From: Gammaproteobacteria bacterium
Lineage (GTDB): Bacteria > Pseudomonadota > Gammaproteobacteria > Steroidobacterales > Steroidobacteraceae
Direction of reading: 5' to 3'
DNA: 29,481 nt
NCBI GenBank assembly: GCA_028293725.1
Contig: JAQGOE010000382.1
Coordinates: forward strand, 1-29,481
Shown here: positions 6,423 to 15,345 of the stretch, one piece after another
How positions within the stretch are numbered: the first letter of the stretch is position 1
Layout of the letters: each line of letters opens with the position of its first letter
The notes under the pieces: generated by a model
Told to the model about the DNA's origin: nothing
Databases searched by the model: none
What the model saw: the letters and a program-made list of their open reading frames with translations, nothing else
Made by a program: the position numbers and the translations under genes

Positions 6423-8537
6423 CTACTTGAAGACGAGACTCACGCCAGCGAGCACATCGAAGCCCGAACCCGGCTCGAAATAGCGGCCGTTGCTGTCGTC
6501 GACAATCACCGAGCCGACGTAGTGGCGGTTCAGGAGATTGTTGATGCGGACAAATCCATTGACCCGGTAGTGCTGCAATTCCACCCCGTAGCCCGTGTCC
6601 ACGCCAAAAATCGTGTACGCGGGAGCAAACACGTTATTCACATCGTTCGTCGCCACGGCGCTCACGTACTGCGCGTTGGCGCTGGCGTGCAAGCCCAGAT
6701 CCTCACCCCAGCGTAGCGCCGCGTAGGCATTGTTCCTGGGGACACCGGGCAAGCGGTTTCCCGCTGGGATAGGCACCGTCGGACGCGCGCAGGGAGCCGC
6801 GAGGCACGTCAGGTACTCATCAACGTAGTTCGCCTCGATATAGGTGTAAGCGAGTTGCGCGCGCCACTGTGGCGCGAACCGGTAGTCGAGCGAGTATTCG
6901 GCGCCCTGACGCCGGGTACGGTTGCTGTTCTGATAGGTCGAGCGGCCGCCGATGTTGGTGTCGACGACGATCTCGTCATGCGTGAGCGCGTGAAAGATGT
7001 CAGCCGTCGCATTCAGATCCGGAGTCAGTTGCACCTTCACACCCAGCTCCGTGCTGATGTTCCGTGCCGGAAGCAACCCAAGGTTCAGGCCGCGGGCTCC
7101 GTCAGGTCTATAAGCAAGCTCCGAGCCCAGCGGCGTCTGAAACCCCTGTCCGTACGAGGCATACACATGCAGCCACGTCAGCGCCTTGAAAGTCAGGCCC
7201 GCAACGGGCGAAGTAGCAGTGTAGGTGACCGAGTTAGGACTCGTGGCGGCGACGAGGTGATCGTCCGAGTGAAACTGGACATCGCTGTGCCGCACTCCCG
7301 CCATCAACGACCATTGGGGTGCGAAGTCCCATGTACCCTGCCCATATTCGTCGATGTCGTCGACGATGTCGTTCTCATCGCGGCGTAACGCCCCCTGCAC
7401 GCCGAGATCGTTGCCGAGGTAGTTGTTATAGCCACGACGGTGCTCGTTCTGGCGATCGTAGGCAGCGCCCATGACCCATGTGATGGGCTGGTCCGCAAGC
7501 AGCCCCTGCCACGACCAACGCGCGTCCGCCCCGCCGAAGTTGCGGTTGAGATCCACGACACCGCCTGAACTCCCGGACGCAGCCTGCGCGCTCAGCGGAA
7601 TCGACAGGAATTGCTCGACGATGCGGTGACCGAGATAACCCAACACACGCACCGACTGCGCCTCGCTGATATCGAGGTCGTAGATCAGCCCACCCTGTTG
7701 CTGTTGAAGACTCTTGCGGGTCTTGAACTGGCCCGCGGCTGGGTCGGTCGACTCCGGATCGGCGGCGAACTCCGCTTTCGTGATGCCCAGCGGATCCATG
7801 GCGTCGGGGCGCTCGACCAGGTTACCCACGAATGTCAGGTGGTTCGTATCGTTGAGCGCGTAGCCCACCTTGGTGTTGAAGGAATCGCTCTTCGCGCTGC
7901 TGTGGCTGCGAAAGCCGTCGATGGAGAAATGCGTGAAGTCGACGTTGTAGGCAAGCGGGCCCTCGGAGCCCGAAAAGTTGGCGCCCGCGCGCAGGGCTCC
8001 GAAGCTTCCGTAGACCACCCCGGCGCGCAGCTGCGGCGGCCCGCTCCCGTCAGCCGTGAAAATCTGGATGACGCCGCCCGAGGAGTTTCCATACAGGGCG
8101 GAGAACGGGCCCCGCAAAATCTCGACCCGCCCGGCGGAGTCGAGGTTGAATTGGGATACCTGTCCCTGCCCGTCGGGCCCGGTACCCGGGAGGCCGTCCT
8201 GATACACGCGCACGCCACGAATGCCGAAGGTCGAATTGGCGCCAAAACCGCGGATCGAGATCTGCTGGTCCTGCGCATAGTTATTGCGATTCCGCGCCAG
8301 GAGGCCTGGAACGCTCGCAATGTCATCCGCGAGATTCACTCCGAGGGCGTCGGTGCGCAATTGCGCCCCAGAAATCGTGCTGATGGCCGCGGGAATGTTG
8401 AAGGAAGGCATGGCCAGGCGCGTGGCCGTCACCGTCACGACGTCGAGGCCGTCGTCCGACGCCGCCACTCCCCGCACCGCGACCAAAGCCGCCACCACAC
8501 ACACCACCCCTCTCAAGCGACTGGCAAACAAAGACAT
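6423..8537 (-). CDS. TonB-dependent outer-membrane receptor
   Basis: 704 residues from the ATG at 8537, which begins a clean signal peptide; the frame is open for 13 more codons upstream. The mature N-terminus carries a TonB-box-like DVVTVTATRL. It is followed by a plug domain with the usual landmarks (AQLRTDALGVNLADDIASVPG, ISIRGFGANSTFGIRG, RVEILRGPFSALYGNSSGGVI). The rest is the 22-strand barrel, ending in hydrophobic strands (FDVLAGVSLVFK). It should import a scarce ligand such as an Fe-siderophore, cobalamin or another chelate using TonB energy. The ligand cannot be deduced. No ABC importer or biosynthesis gene is adjacent; it stands alone between a divergent methyltransferase gene and a small secreted protein. 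Confidence 0.95.
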   Translation of the reverse strand: MSLFASRLRGVVCVVAALVAVRGVAASDDGLDVVTVTATRLAMPSFNIPAAISTISGAQLRTDALGVNLADDIASVPGLLARNRNNYAQDQQISIRGFGANSTFGIRGVRVYQDGLPGTGPDGQGQVSQFNLDSAGRVEILRGPFSALYGNSSGGVIQIFTADGSGPPQLRAGVVYGSFGALRAGANFSGSEGPLAYNVDFTHFSIDGFRSHSSAKSDSFNTKVGYALNDTNHLTFVGNLVERPDAMDPLGITKAEFAADPESTDPAAGQFKTRKSLQQQQGGLIYDLDISEAQSVRVLGYLGHRIVEQFLSIPLSAQAASGSSGGVVDLNRNFGGADARWSWQGLLADQPITWVMGAAYDRQNEHRRGYNNYLGNDLGVQGALRRDENDIVDDIDEYGQGTWDFAPQWSLMAGVRHSDVQFHSDDHLVAATSPNSVTYTATSPVAGLTFKALTWLHVYASYGQGFQTPLGSELAYRPDGARGLNLGLLPARNISTELGVKVQLTPDLNATADIFHALTHDEIVVDTNIGGRSTYQNSNRTRRQGAEYSLDYRFAPQWRAQLAYTYIEANYVDEYLTCLAAPCARPTVPIPAGNRLPGVPRNNAYAALRWGEDLGLHASANAQYVSAVATNDVNNVFAPAYTIFGVDTGYGVELQHYRVNGFVRINNLLNRHYVGSVIVDDSNGRYFEPGSGFDVLAGVSLVFK

Positions 8538-8616
8538 TCTGGCGACGACCTCGGCATGTTCCTGACAACCACCCATGATCAGGAAAATAACGGTCGCCCG
8601 AAAGTCGCAGCCCGAA

Positions 8617-8629
8617 TTTAATGATTTTC
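8617..8629 (-). promoter_or_regulatory. Fur-box-like site upstream of the TonB receptor
   Basis: GAAAATCATTAAA on the minus strand matches the Fur hexamer arrangement GATAAT-N-ATTATC at 10 of 13 positions and is a small AT-rich island in GC-rich DNA. It lies 80-92 bases before the receptor's start codon. The match is partial; the rest of the 168-base divergent gap (8538-8705) shows no clear boxes. Confidence 0.3.
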
Positions 8630-8705
8630 GCTAGACGCGAGCCGGCCACGGATCGCGACATTCCAGCGCGCGACGTGGCCCTGAGCTGCTGCTACTCTCA
8701 ACCCC

Positions 8706-9596
8706 ATGCACCCGGAGGATCTGCCGGAAAAGCATGCGCTGATCGCCAAGGCGACGGGCGTTACCGCCAGGGGATGTCCGTGGACGGTGCTGACGGGTGA
8801 TGTTGCTTCCGCCTTGCGCCAGGTCGAGACGGCGTCCGTCGACTGTGTCGTAACGAGTCCTCCGTACTACTGGCAGCGCGACTACGAAGTCATGGGCCAG
8901 ATCGGGCACGAGAGGACGATCGGTGGCTATGTCGCCGCGCTGGTGGGCGCTTTCGGAGAATTGCGCCGTACCCTCAAGCCCGCCGGTACCTTCTTCCTGA
9001 ATCTCGGCGACACCTACTACTCGGCGAAAGGCCGCCCGCACGGCAGGGACGACAAACATAACGGCCGGCAGATGATGCGCCGGCACCTGCGCGCCGTGGA
9101 TGGTCCAGGGCTCGGTCTGCCGCGGAAATCCCTCATCGGCATACCTTGGCGCGTCGCTCTGGCCCTGCAGGACGATGGCTGGACCCTGCGAAGCTCGATC
9201 ATCTGGCAACGCCCCGCATCGCTCCCCGAACCTACGGCACATGACCGGCCCTGGCGGACTTTCGAGCACGTGTTCTTGTTCTCCAAGAGCCCGCGGTATT
9301 GGTTTCACCGCCCGGGGCTCGTCGGCGAAGAGGATGTCTGGAAAATCCTGGCCCGGCCCGACAATCCGGGCGCGCACTTCGCCCCATATCCCATCGAGCT
9401 CGTGCAGCGCTGTCTGGACTGCGGTTGCCCGAACGGCGGTGTTGTCCTGGACCCGTTCGTCGGTTCGGGCACCACCATGATCGCCGCGCTCGCCCGTGGC
9501 TCCAGCGCGATTGGCGTCGACCTGAAGCCGGAGTACAGCGGCTACACCATGGAAAGGATCCACCGTGATCTCGGCGCCCTGAGCAATTGGACCTAG
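8706..9596 (+). CDS. Orphan DNA methyltransferase, beta class, probably N4-cytosine (SPPY type)
   Basis: 296 residues. The catalytic motif IV TSPPYY (residues 50-55) precedes the AdoMet-binding motif I DPFVGSGTT (249-257), the circularly permuted order of beta-class amino-methyltransferases. The Ser-Pro-Pro-Tyr form is typical of N4-cytosine enzymes, though some N6-adenine enzymes share it. Family landmarks include VMGQIGHE, IPWRVALALQDDGW, SIIWQRP and FEHVFLFSKSPRYWF. The region between the two motifs contains the target-recognition part. No restriction endonuclease, specificity subunit or phage gene flanks it, so it is an orphan methyltransferase. No Shine-Dalgarno precedes the ATG; a TACTCT at 8693-8698 could give a leaderless message. 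The target site is unknown. Confidence 0.92.
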   Translation: MHPEDLPEKHALIAKATGVTARGCPWTVLTGDVASALRQVETASVDCVVTSPPYYWQRDYEVMGQIGHERTIGGYVAALVGAFGELRRTLKPAGTFFLNLGDTYYSAKGRPHGRDDKHNGRQMMRRHLRAVDGPGLGLPRKSLIGIPWRVALALQDDGWTLRSSIIWQRPASLPEPTAHDRPWRTFEHVFLFSKSPRYWFHRPGLVGEEDVWKILARPDNPGAHFAPYPIELVQRCLDCGCPNGGVVLDPFVGSGTTMIAALARGSSAIGVDLKPEYSGYTMERIHRDLGALSNWT

Positions 9597-9659
9597 TGCC
9601 ACCTTTTAAGGGCGTGCGTCACAAATTCCCACCGCATCTTGCGAGCACCTCTCAGATAC

Positions 9660-9687
9660 GCGGCGCCCTCCTTCTGATGCGGCGCCC
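9660..9687. repeat. Two direct repeats of GCGGCGCCC, 19 bases apart
   Basis: GCGGCGCCC occurs at 9660-9668 and 9679-9687, a 19-base period (close to two helical turns), about 60-90 bases before the MHYT gene start. Each copy contains the palindrome GGCGCC. This could be a tandem activator site, but such GC-rich 9-mers also arise by chance. Otherwise the 9597-9747 gap shows only the ribosome binding site of the next gene. Confidence 0.25.
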
Positions 9688-9747
9688 ACTCAAGGGATAG
9701 TGATGCACTGCGGCCAAGGTCGGCCCGTCTGGAACGGAGGGCCTTTC

Positions 9748-10518
9748 ATGGTCGGCACGTACAATTCTCTGTTGGTTCTGCTCTCGATCCTGGTCGCCAT
9801 TTTCGTGTCGTACACGGCGCTCAGCCTGTCCGCGCGAGTGGCGCGCGCCAAAAACGGAGCCAACACCGGGGTGTGGGTCGTCGTCGGCTCGCTCGCCATG
9901 GGCTGTGGCATCTGGTCCATGCATTTCATTGGCATGTTGGCCTTCTCGCTGCCGATCCCACTGACTTACGACCTCGGCCTCACCATCGCCTCGCTGGTCA
10001 TCGCCATCGCTATTTCCGGGTTCGCGCTCTCGGTGGCCAGCAACCCCGAAATCAGCATTGTGCAGCTGTCATTCTCGGCCCTGATCATGGGCGCCGGCAT
10101 CAGTGCCATGCACTACTCAGGCATGGCCGCCATCGACCTGGTCCCCATGATCACCTATGAGCCGCTGCTCATGGCGGCCTCGATCCTGATAGCGGTCGGC
10201 GCCTCGTTTGCCGCGCTGTGGCTATTCTTCCAACTCCGCGAAGGCAACTCGTTGGGAATGCGCCTGGCGCGTGTGGGAGCCGCCTTCGTGATGGGAATCG
10301 CGATCAGCGGAATGCACTACACGGGGATGGCCGCGTCCCGCTTCAGCGCCCGCTCCTTCTGCACTGGAGGAGCGAGCGTCAATACCGGCTCGCTTGCGAT
10401 CACCACCACCGTCATCGCCTTCGTGGTGCTCACGGTCACCACCGCCTTCCTCATCATCGAATCACGTCGCGACGCGGTGGCTCGCAAACGCGTCGAGCGG
10501 CTCGACGCCGCGGCCTGA
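9748..10518 (+). CDS. Stand-alone MHYT-domain integral membrane sensor
   Basis: 256 residues from the ATG at 9748, preceded by a strong GGAGGG; an in-frame ATG at 9700 lacks this. About seven membrane helices are visible. Three internal repeats carry the signature at MHFI (58-61), MHYS (121-124) and MHYT (189-192), each followed by Gly-Met. The Met/His clusters at membrane faces are thought in this family to bind a metal, perhaps copper, and sense O2, CO or NO. Most MHYT domains are fused to GGDEF/EAL or kinase modules; here the protein ends about 20 residues after the last helix. It would therefore need a separate output partner. It converges on the SRPBCC gene with a gap of seven bases. Confidence 0.92.
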   Translation: MVGTYNSLLVLLSILVAIFVSYTALSLSARVARAKNGANTGVWVVVGSLAMGCGIWSMHFIGMLAFSLPIPLTYDLGLTIASLVIAIAISGFALSVASNPEISIVQLSFSALIMGAGISAMHYSGMAAIDLVPMITYEPLLMAASILIAVGASFAALWLFFQLREGNSLGMRLARVGAAFVMGIAISGMHYTGMAASRFSARSFCTGGASVNTGSLAITTTVIAFVVLTVTTAFLIIESRRDAVARKRVERLDAAA

Positions 10519-10525
10519 GCGCGAC

Positions 10526-11008
10526 TTACAACTTCGCGACGAGCGCCACGAGCTGGTCGGCGCACTGGCCCCAACCGGCGTGAAAGCCCATTTTCTCGTG
10601 CGTTTCGCGGTCGGCCACGGTCCAATGGCACGCGCGCGCGGTGTACCTCGTTCTCCCTTCGTACTTCTCGAAGGTCAGGATCACCGTCATGAACGGCTTC
10701 AGTGAGGGCTCCCAGGACTCGGTATACGCATCGGTGAACACCAGCCGCTCGTTCTTCACGACCTCCAGGTAGATACCCCTGTTGGGAAACTCCTGGCCGC
10801 CGGGACCCTTCATGACAATGAGGTTGCCCCCGCCCGGTCGCACATTCAGCTCCGCGCGGGGCGTGGTCCACGGTCGCGGCGCGAACCACTGCTTGAGGAG
10901 CTCGGGCTCGGTCCAGGCCCGATAAACCTTCTCGGGCGGCGCATTGATGATGCGGATGAGCGAAAGCTCGCGAGTCTCAGTCCTCACAGATTCGGCCGGG
11001 ACGGACAT
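10526..11008 (-). CDS. SRPBCC family protein, AHSA1 type
   Basis: 160 residues from the ATG at 11008, preceded by GGAGAA. The fold signature of the AHSA1/START-like group is clear: an opening strand (LSLIRIINAPPEKVYRAWTEPELLKQWF), repeated strands (GGNLIVMKGPGGQEF, RLVFTDAYTESW, MTVILTFEKYEGRTRY) and a long C-terminal helix starting at HEKMGFHAGWGQCADQL. Members bind hydrophobic ligands in a helix-grip cavity; bacterial ones often lie beside ArsR regulators or YCII/ECF genes, but here no such partner is adjacent. The physiological role is unknown. Confidence 0.9.
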   Translation of the reverse strand: MSVPAESVRTETRELSLIRIINAPPEKVYRAWTEPELLKQWFAPRPWTTPRAELNVRPGGGNLIVMKGPGGQEFPNRGIYLEVVKNERLVFTDAYTESWEPSLKPFMTVILTFEKYEGRTRYTARACHWTVADRETHEKMGFHAGWGQCADQLVALVAKL

Positions 11009-11090
11009 CAGTGTTCTCCGGTTCTCGGGTTGCCTGCCTCTAGGACGCGCGGGCGGCTCGCCATTCGACACCCGGCTGAATCATTTTTGA

Positions 11091-11178
11091 TACAATGCCG
11101 GCTTCCACTGCGCTCACCCCCCCATTGGCAGCTACCTTGCGGCAACGCAAGCGCGGCCGGATTGGGGCGCGTTCCCCA
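11091..11178 (+). promoter_or_regulatory. Candidate -10 box and two leader hairpins ahead of ybiT
   Basis: TACAAT (11091-11096) is the best -10 box in the 185-base divergent gap; no good -35 box accompanies it. Downstream in the presumed leader are two hairpins. One is CTTGCG/CGCAAG with a GCAA tetraloop of GNRA type (11136-11151). The other is TGGGG/CCCCA with a 6-base loop (11163-11178), ending 15 bases before the start codon. If this is the promoter, the in-frame ATG at 11095 would lie inside the -10 box, supporting the later start at 11194. Confidence 0.35.
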
Positions 11179-11193
11179 TCTGACTGGACTGAA

Positions 11194-12798
11194 ATGCTCT
11201 CTACTTCCAACGTCGCGATTCAATTTGGTGCAAAGCCGCTCTTCGAACAGGTCACCGTCAAATTCGCCGATGGCAACCGCTACGGCCTGATCGGCGCCAA
11301 CGGCAGTGGCAAGTCAACCCTGATGAAGGTGCTGGGGCGCGAGCTCGAGCAGAGCGTCGGCGATGTCATGCTCCAGCAGGGCCTGCGGCTCGGAAAGCTC
11401 AACCAGAACCAGTTCGGTTATGAGGAGCAACGGGTCATCGACGTGGTCATGCAGGGTCACGTCGAGATGTGGCAGGCGATGCAGGAGCGCGATCGCATCT
11501 ATGCGAACGCCGAGGCCACGGATGACGATTACATGAAAGCCGCGGAGCTCGAGGGGAAGTTCGCGGAGTACGGCGGCTACGACGCCGAAGCGCGTGCCGC
11601 GGCCATTCTCATCGGTGCCGGCCTGTCTGAATCGCTACACCGCGGCCCGATGCGGGAGGTGGCGCCCGGGCTGAAGTTGCGTGTGTTGCTGGCGCAGGCG
11701 TTGTTCTCGAAGCCGGATGTGTTGTTGCTCGACGAGCCGACCAACAACCTCGACATCCATTCGATCCGCTGGCTCGAAGGCGTGCTGAACGACTACGACG
11801 CCACCATGATCATCATCAGCCACGACCGGCACTTCCTCAACCAGGTGTGCACTCACATCGCCGATCTCGATTTCCAGCAGCTGAAGATCTATCCGGGCAA
11901 CTACGACGATTTCATGCTGGCCTCGACCCAGGCGCGGGCGCGGGTGGAAGCCTCGAACGCCAAGGCGAAAGAGAAGATCTCGGACCTGCAGGAGTTCGTG
12001 CGCCGGTTCTCGGCCAACGCCTCCAAGGCGCGGCAGGCGACCTCGCGACGCCGGGCACTCGAGAAGATCAAGCTGGAGGAAATCCGCCCGTCCTCGCGCC
12101 AGAATCCCTACATCCGCTTCGAGCAGTTGAAAAAACTCTATCGCAACGCGGTCACCATAGAAAAGCTGCGCTTCCGCTACCCGAACTCCGACGTCGACGT
12201 TCTGAACAACATCAACTTCAACGTCGAGGCCGGGGAGCGCATTGCCGTGATCGGCCCGAACGGCGTCGGAAAAACGACCCTGATGCGCGTGCTCGCGGGC
12301 GACCTGACACCGGCATCCGGTACCCTCACCTGGGTGGAAAACGCGGAGCGGGGCTATATGCCGCAGGACCCGCAGGCCGAATTTGCCGAGAAAACGGATC
12401 TCTTCAGCTGGATGTCCGAATGGACGGGCAAGGCCGACGACGACCAGATCGTGCGCGCCACTTTGGGGCGCCTGCTGTTCTCGGGCGACGAGACCAAGAA
12501 ATCGGTGCAGGTCCTCTCGGGAGGCGAGAAAGGCCGCATGATTTACGGCAAGCTCATGCTGACCCGGCCGAATGTGCTGTTGCTGGATGAGCCCACGAAC
12601 CACATGGACATGGAGACCATCGAGTCACTGCAGATCGGCCTGGAGAAGTATCCCGGAACGATCATTTTTGTCTCTCACGACCGTGAGTTCGTCGGCTCGC
12701 TCGCAACGCGTATCATCGAGCTGAAGACCGACGGCACCATCGCCGATTTCAGTGGCACGTACGACGAGTACCTGAAGGCGCAGGGGATCGAGGTCTGA
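11194..12798 (+). CDS. ybiT: ABC-F translation factor YbiT
   Basis: 534 residues, close to the E. coli YbiT length. Two ATP-binding cassettes lie on one chain without membrane helices. The first has Walker [10 protein letters not shown] (34-42), a degenerate signature ([16 protein letters not shown]) characteristic of YbiT, and [16 protein letters not shown] basic linker follows ([19 protein letters not shown] region), then a second cassette with GPNGVGKTT (354-362), VLSGGEKGR and [19 protein letters not shown] proteins bind the ribosomal E site and act on the P-site tRNA when translation stalls. The start at 11194 gives the conserved N-terminus ([12 protein letters not shown]). The Shine-Dalgarno is weak. 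zwf follows 55 bases downstream on the same strand. Confidence 0.94.
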   Translation: MLSTSNVAIQFGAKPLFEQVTVKFADGNRYGLIGANGSGKSTLMKVLGRELEQSVGDVMLQQGLRLGKLNQNQFGYEEQRVIDVVMQGHVEMWQAMQERDRIYANAEATDDDYMKAAELEGKFAEYGGYDAEARAAAILIGAGLSESLHRGPMREVAPGLKLRVLLAQALFSKPDVLLLDEPTNNLDIHSIRWLEGVLNDYDATMIIISHDRHFLNQVCTHIADLDFQQLKIYPGNYDDFMLASTQARARVEASNAKAKEKISDLQEFVRRFSANASKARQATSRRRALEKIKLEEIRPSSRQNPYIRFEQLKKLYRNAVTIEKLRFRYPNSDVDVLNNINFNVEAGERIAVIGPNGVGKTTLMRVLAGDLTPASGTLTWVENAERGYMPQDPQAEFAEKTDLFSWMSEWTGKADDDQIVRATLGRLLFSGDETKKSVQVLSGGEKGRMIYGKLMLTRPNVLLLDEPTNHMDMETIESLQIGLEKYPGTIIFVSHDREFVGSLATRIIELKTDGTIADFSGTYDEYLKAQGIEV

Positions 12799-12853
12799 GC
12801 CGCAGTAATTCGATGGGGCGGCGAACCGCTTAAGCTTTTCGAGGGCGTGCACG

Positions 12854-14344
12854 ATGGCAAAGATTCCTCCAGGTGTAGGGCCGCGCTTTCCGCAGGTCGT
12901 CGTGCTCTTCGGCGCGACCGGCGACCTGGCGCACCGGAAGCTGTTACCCGGGCTGTTCCGCCTGACCTGCATCGGCTTCATTCCGGCCACACGGATCATC
13001 GGGGTCTCGCTCGAAGACATCGACGCGGAGGCATTCCGGAAGATCGCGCGCTCCTCGCTGGATGAGTTCTCCACCCATAAGGTCACCGACGCCGAGTGGC
13101 AGTCTTTTTCGGAAACGCTCGACTACGTGCCGCTGAAGGCGGGTGCGCCCGCGCTCAAGGCCGCCGTGGAAAAAGCCGAGAAATCGATTTCGGGCGAGAG
13201 CCGCCGCCTGCACTACCTGAGCGTGCCGCCGAACGCGGCGTTGTCCGCGGTCCGGATGCTCGGGGAGGCTGGCCTCGTCGAGGGATCGCGCATCATCATG
13301 GAGAAGCCCTTCGGCACGGACCTGAAGAGTGCCGTGGCGCTGAATGCCAAATTGCACGAGGTGTTCAGCGAAGAGCAGATCTTCCGCATCGATCACTTCC
13401 TGGGTAAGGAGGCGGCACAGAACATCCTGGCGTTCCGCTTCGGCAACGGCCTGTTCGAGCCGATCTGGAACCGTAACTTCATCGATCACATCCAGATCGA
13501 CGTGCCCGAGACGCTCGGCCTGGGCAAGCGTGCCGGGTTCTACGAGGCCACGGGCGCCTATCGCGACATGGTCGTGACCCACCTCTTCCAGATCCTGGCG
13601 TTCACCGCGATGGAAGCGCCGACGTCGCTCGAGCCAGCGCCCATCAGCGAGGAGAAGAACAAGGTCTTCCGCAGCCTGATGCCCGTGAAACCCACCGATG
13701 TGGTGCGCGGGCAATACCAGGGCTACCGGAAAGATGAAGGCATCGATCCGGAATCGGATACCGAGACCTTCATTGCACTGAAATGCGCCATCGACAACTG
13801 GCGCTGGGCCGGCGTGCCGTTCTTCCTGCGCACCGGCAAGCGACTCTCGGAAGGCCAGCGGATCATCTCGATCGCCTTCCGCGAGCCACCGCGCAGCATG
13901 TTTCCCGCCGGCTCTGGTATCGGCACGCAGGGTCCGGATCACCTGACCTTCGATCTGGCGGACTCCTCGCGGATGTCCCTGTCGTTCTACGGCAAGCGTC
14001 CGGGCCCGGGTATGCGGCTCGACAAGTTGGCCATGCAGTTCGCGATGCGCGACACCGGCTACGACGGTGATGTACTCGAGGCTTACGAGCGTCTGATTCT
14101 CGACGCCATGCGGGGCGATCACACCCTATTCAACACGGCCGAAGGCATCGAGCGCCTGTGGGAAGTGTCCGAACCCCTGCAGGAATCGCCACCGCCCGTG
14201 CGGCTCTATCCGCCGGGCTCGTGGGGACCGAATGCTATTCACCAACTCATCGCTCCGCGAGCGTGGCGTCTGCCCTTCGAGCGGGCGTGGCGTTACTCGA
14301 ACGACAACGACTCGACCACGACGAGCGACTCGAAGACAGTCTGA
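12854..14344 (+). CDS. zwf: Glucose-6-phosphate 1-dehydrogenase
   Basis: 496 residues, normal for bacterial G6PDH. The nucleotide-binding motif [11 protein letters not shown] starts at Gly20, the EKPFG motif has Lys151, and the substrate and catalytic motif RIDHFLGKE spans residues 178-186. It oxidises glucose 6-phosphate to 6-phosphogluconolactone with NAD(P)+, the entry to the pentose phosphate and Entner-Doudoroff pathways, in the cytosol. The usual partners pgl, edd, eda, gnd or hexR are not adjacent. It follows ybiT by 55 bases, so the two may share a transcript, and it converges on panB with only 13 bases between stops. Confidence 0.97.
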   Translation: MAKIPPGVGPRFPQVVVLFGATGDLAHRKLLPGLFRLTCIGFIPATRIIGVSLEDIDAEAFRKIARSSLDEFSTHKVTDAEWQSFSETLDYVPLKAGAPALKAAVEKAEKSISGESRRLHYLSVPPNAALSAVRMLGEAGLVEGSRIIMEKPFGTDLKSAVALNAKLHEVFSEEQIFRIDHFLGKEAAQNILAFRFGNGLFEPIWNRNFIDHIQIDVPETLGLGKRAGFYEATGAYRDMVVTHLFQILAFTAMEAPTSLEPAPISEEKNKVFRSLMPVKPTDVVRGQYQGYRKDEGIDPESDTETFIALKCAIDNWRWAGVPFFLRTGKRLSEGQRIISIAFREPPRSMFPAGSGIGTQGPDHLTFDLADSSRMSLSFYGKRPGPGMRLDKLAMQFAMRDTGYDGDVLEAYERLILDAMRGDHTLFNTAEGIERLWEVSEPLQESPPPVRLYPPGSWGPNAIHQLIAPRAWRLPFERAWRYSNDNDSTTTSDSKTV

Positions 14345-14357
14345 CTAGGCCCCCAGG

Positions 14358-15194
14358 TCAGTAACTCTCGTCGCTACTCGGAAAGGAGGCCGACTTCACA
14401 TCGGCGATGTAGCTTTCGAATGCGCTCTTTGCGACGTCGTGCAGGCGCGCGTAGTGGCGGAGAAAACGGGGTGAGAATTCCTGGTTGATGCCGAGCATGT
14501 CGTGCATGACGAGCACCTGCCCGTCGACGCCCGAGCCAGCACCGATGCCGATCATGGGAATGGCGAGTTGCTTCGCGACGCGCTCGGCCAGTTGCGCCGG
14601 GATTTTTTCCAGCACAATGGCGAAACATCCAGCGTCCTGTAACAGTTGGGCGTCGCGCACGAGTTGCTCCGCCTCGTCGTCGGAGGTGGCACGAACCACG
14701 TAGGTGCCGAACTTGTAGATCGATTGCGGCGTGAGGCCGAGGTGTCCCATCACGGGAATGCCTGCGGACAGGATCCGCTTCACGCTCTCGATGATGAACT
14801 CGCCCCCCTCGAGTTTAACGGCGTGAGCGCCGGACTCTTTCATGATCCGGACGGCACTCTCGAGGGCCAACCGGCTGTTGCCCTGGTAGGAGCCAAAGGG
14901 CATATCGACCACGACGAGGGCTCTCTGTACGCCGCGGACGACGGACGCCGCGTGGGAGATCATCTGATCGAGGGTGATGGGGACGGTCGTCTCGAAGCCG
15001 TGGACGACATTCGCGGCACTGTCGCCGACCAGCACTACGTCGATTCCCGCGCCATCGAGGATGCGGGCAAACGAAAAATCGTACGCCGTGAGCATCGCGA
15101 TCTTCTCGCCCCGCGCCTTCATCTCGGCGAGACGGGCCGTGGTGACCTTGCGCCGCTTGGAAGCTTCCGCATTCGAGGGTGTTTCGGTAGACAT
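14358..15194 (-). CDS. panB: 3-methyl-2-oxobutanoate hydroxymethyltransferase (ketopantoate synthase)
   Basis: 278 residues from the ATG at 15194. The frame is open 24 codons further upstream, but that extension is unlike the family and the chosen N-terminus ([23 protein letters not shown]) is standard. Landmarks are the metal-binding [35 protein letters not shown], catalytic-Glu segment FAIVLEKIP and [15 protein letters not shown]. The enzyme transfers a hydroxymethyl group from methylene-THF to 2-oxoisovalerate, the first step of pantothenate synthesis. panC and panD, often adjacent, are not in the window. A ribosome binding site is weak (AAGAG). Confidence 0.97.
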   Translation of the reverse strand: MSTETPSNAEASKRRKVTTARLAEMKARGEKIAMLTAYDFSFARILDGAGIDVVLVGDSAANVVHGFETTVPITLDQMISHAASVVRGVQRALVVVDMPFGSYQGNSRLALESAVRIMKESGAHAVKLEGGEFIIESVKRILSAGIPVMGHLGLTPQSIYKFGTYVVRATSDDEAEQLVRDAQLLQDAGCFAIVLEKIPAQLAERVAKQLAIPMIGIGAGSGVDGQVLVMHDMLGINQEFSPRFLRHYARLHDVAKSAFESYIADVKSASFPSSDESY

Positions 15195-15270
15195 CAGGTG
15201 GCTCTTAGGTCGGTTTCGCCGGTTCTCGTCTGAATTTTGCCACGGATACGCCCCCGGACGGGGCAAGACT

Positions 15271-15284
15271 GGTCAGCGTTGACC
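15271..15284. promoter_or_regulatory. Inverted repeat GGTCA-GCGT-TGACC between panB and the glycosyltransferase gene
   Basis: Perfect 5-base arms with a 4-base spacer lie in the 151-base divergent gap 15195-15345. The right half supplies TTGACC, a -35-like hexamer on the plus strand, but no well-spaced -10 box follows. It could be an operator; confidence is low because short arms occur by chance. Confidence 0.25.
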
Positions 15285-15345
15285 GGCCGCTGCTAGAGTA
15301 AGCCGTCAAGGTCGCTAGACCCCCCCGACACCGCCGCGCTGCCGC

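Noticed and set aside
7611..8621. Plus-strand frame of 336 codons opposite the TonB receptor
   Set aside because: Shadow frame with no domain; the receptor has clear plug and barrel landmarks.
8631..9602. Minus-strand frame of 323 codons opposite the methyltransferase
   Set aside because: The plus-strand protein has motif IV and motif I in place; the antisense translation has none.
8538..9747. A complete restriction-modification system around the methyltransferase
   Set aside because: No endonuclease, specificity subunit or Vsr-like gene can be read on either strand near it; only the methyltransferase is supported.
12944..14122. Minus-strand frame of 392 codons opposite zwf
   Set aside because: Antisense shadow of the G6PDH gene, which has all its catalytic motifs.
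14341..14361. CTGAC/GTCAG inverted repeat between the zwf and panB stops as a terminator
   Set aside because: Only five base pairs with an 11-base loop and no T-run; too weak to call.
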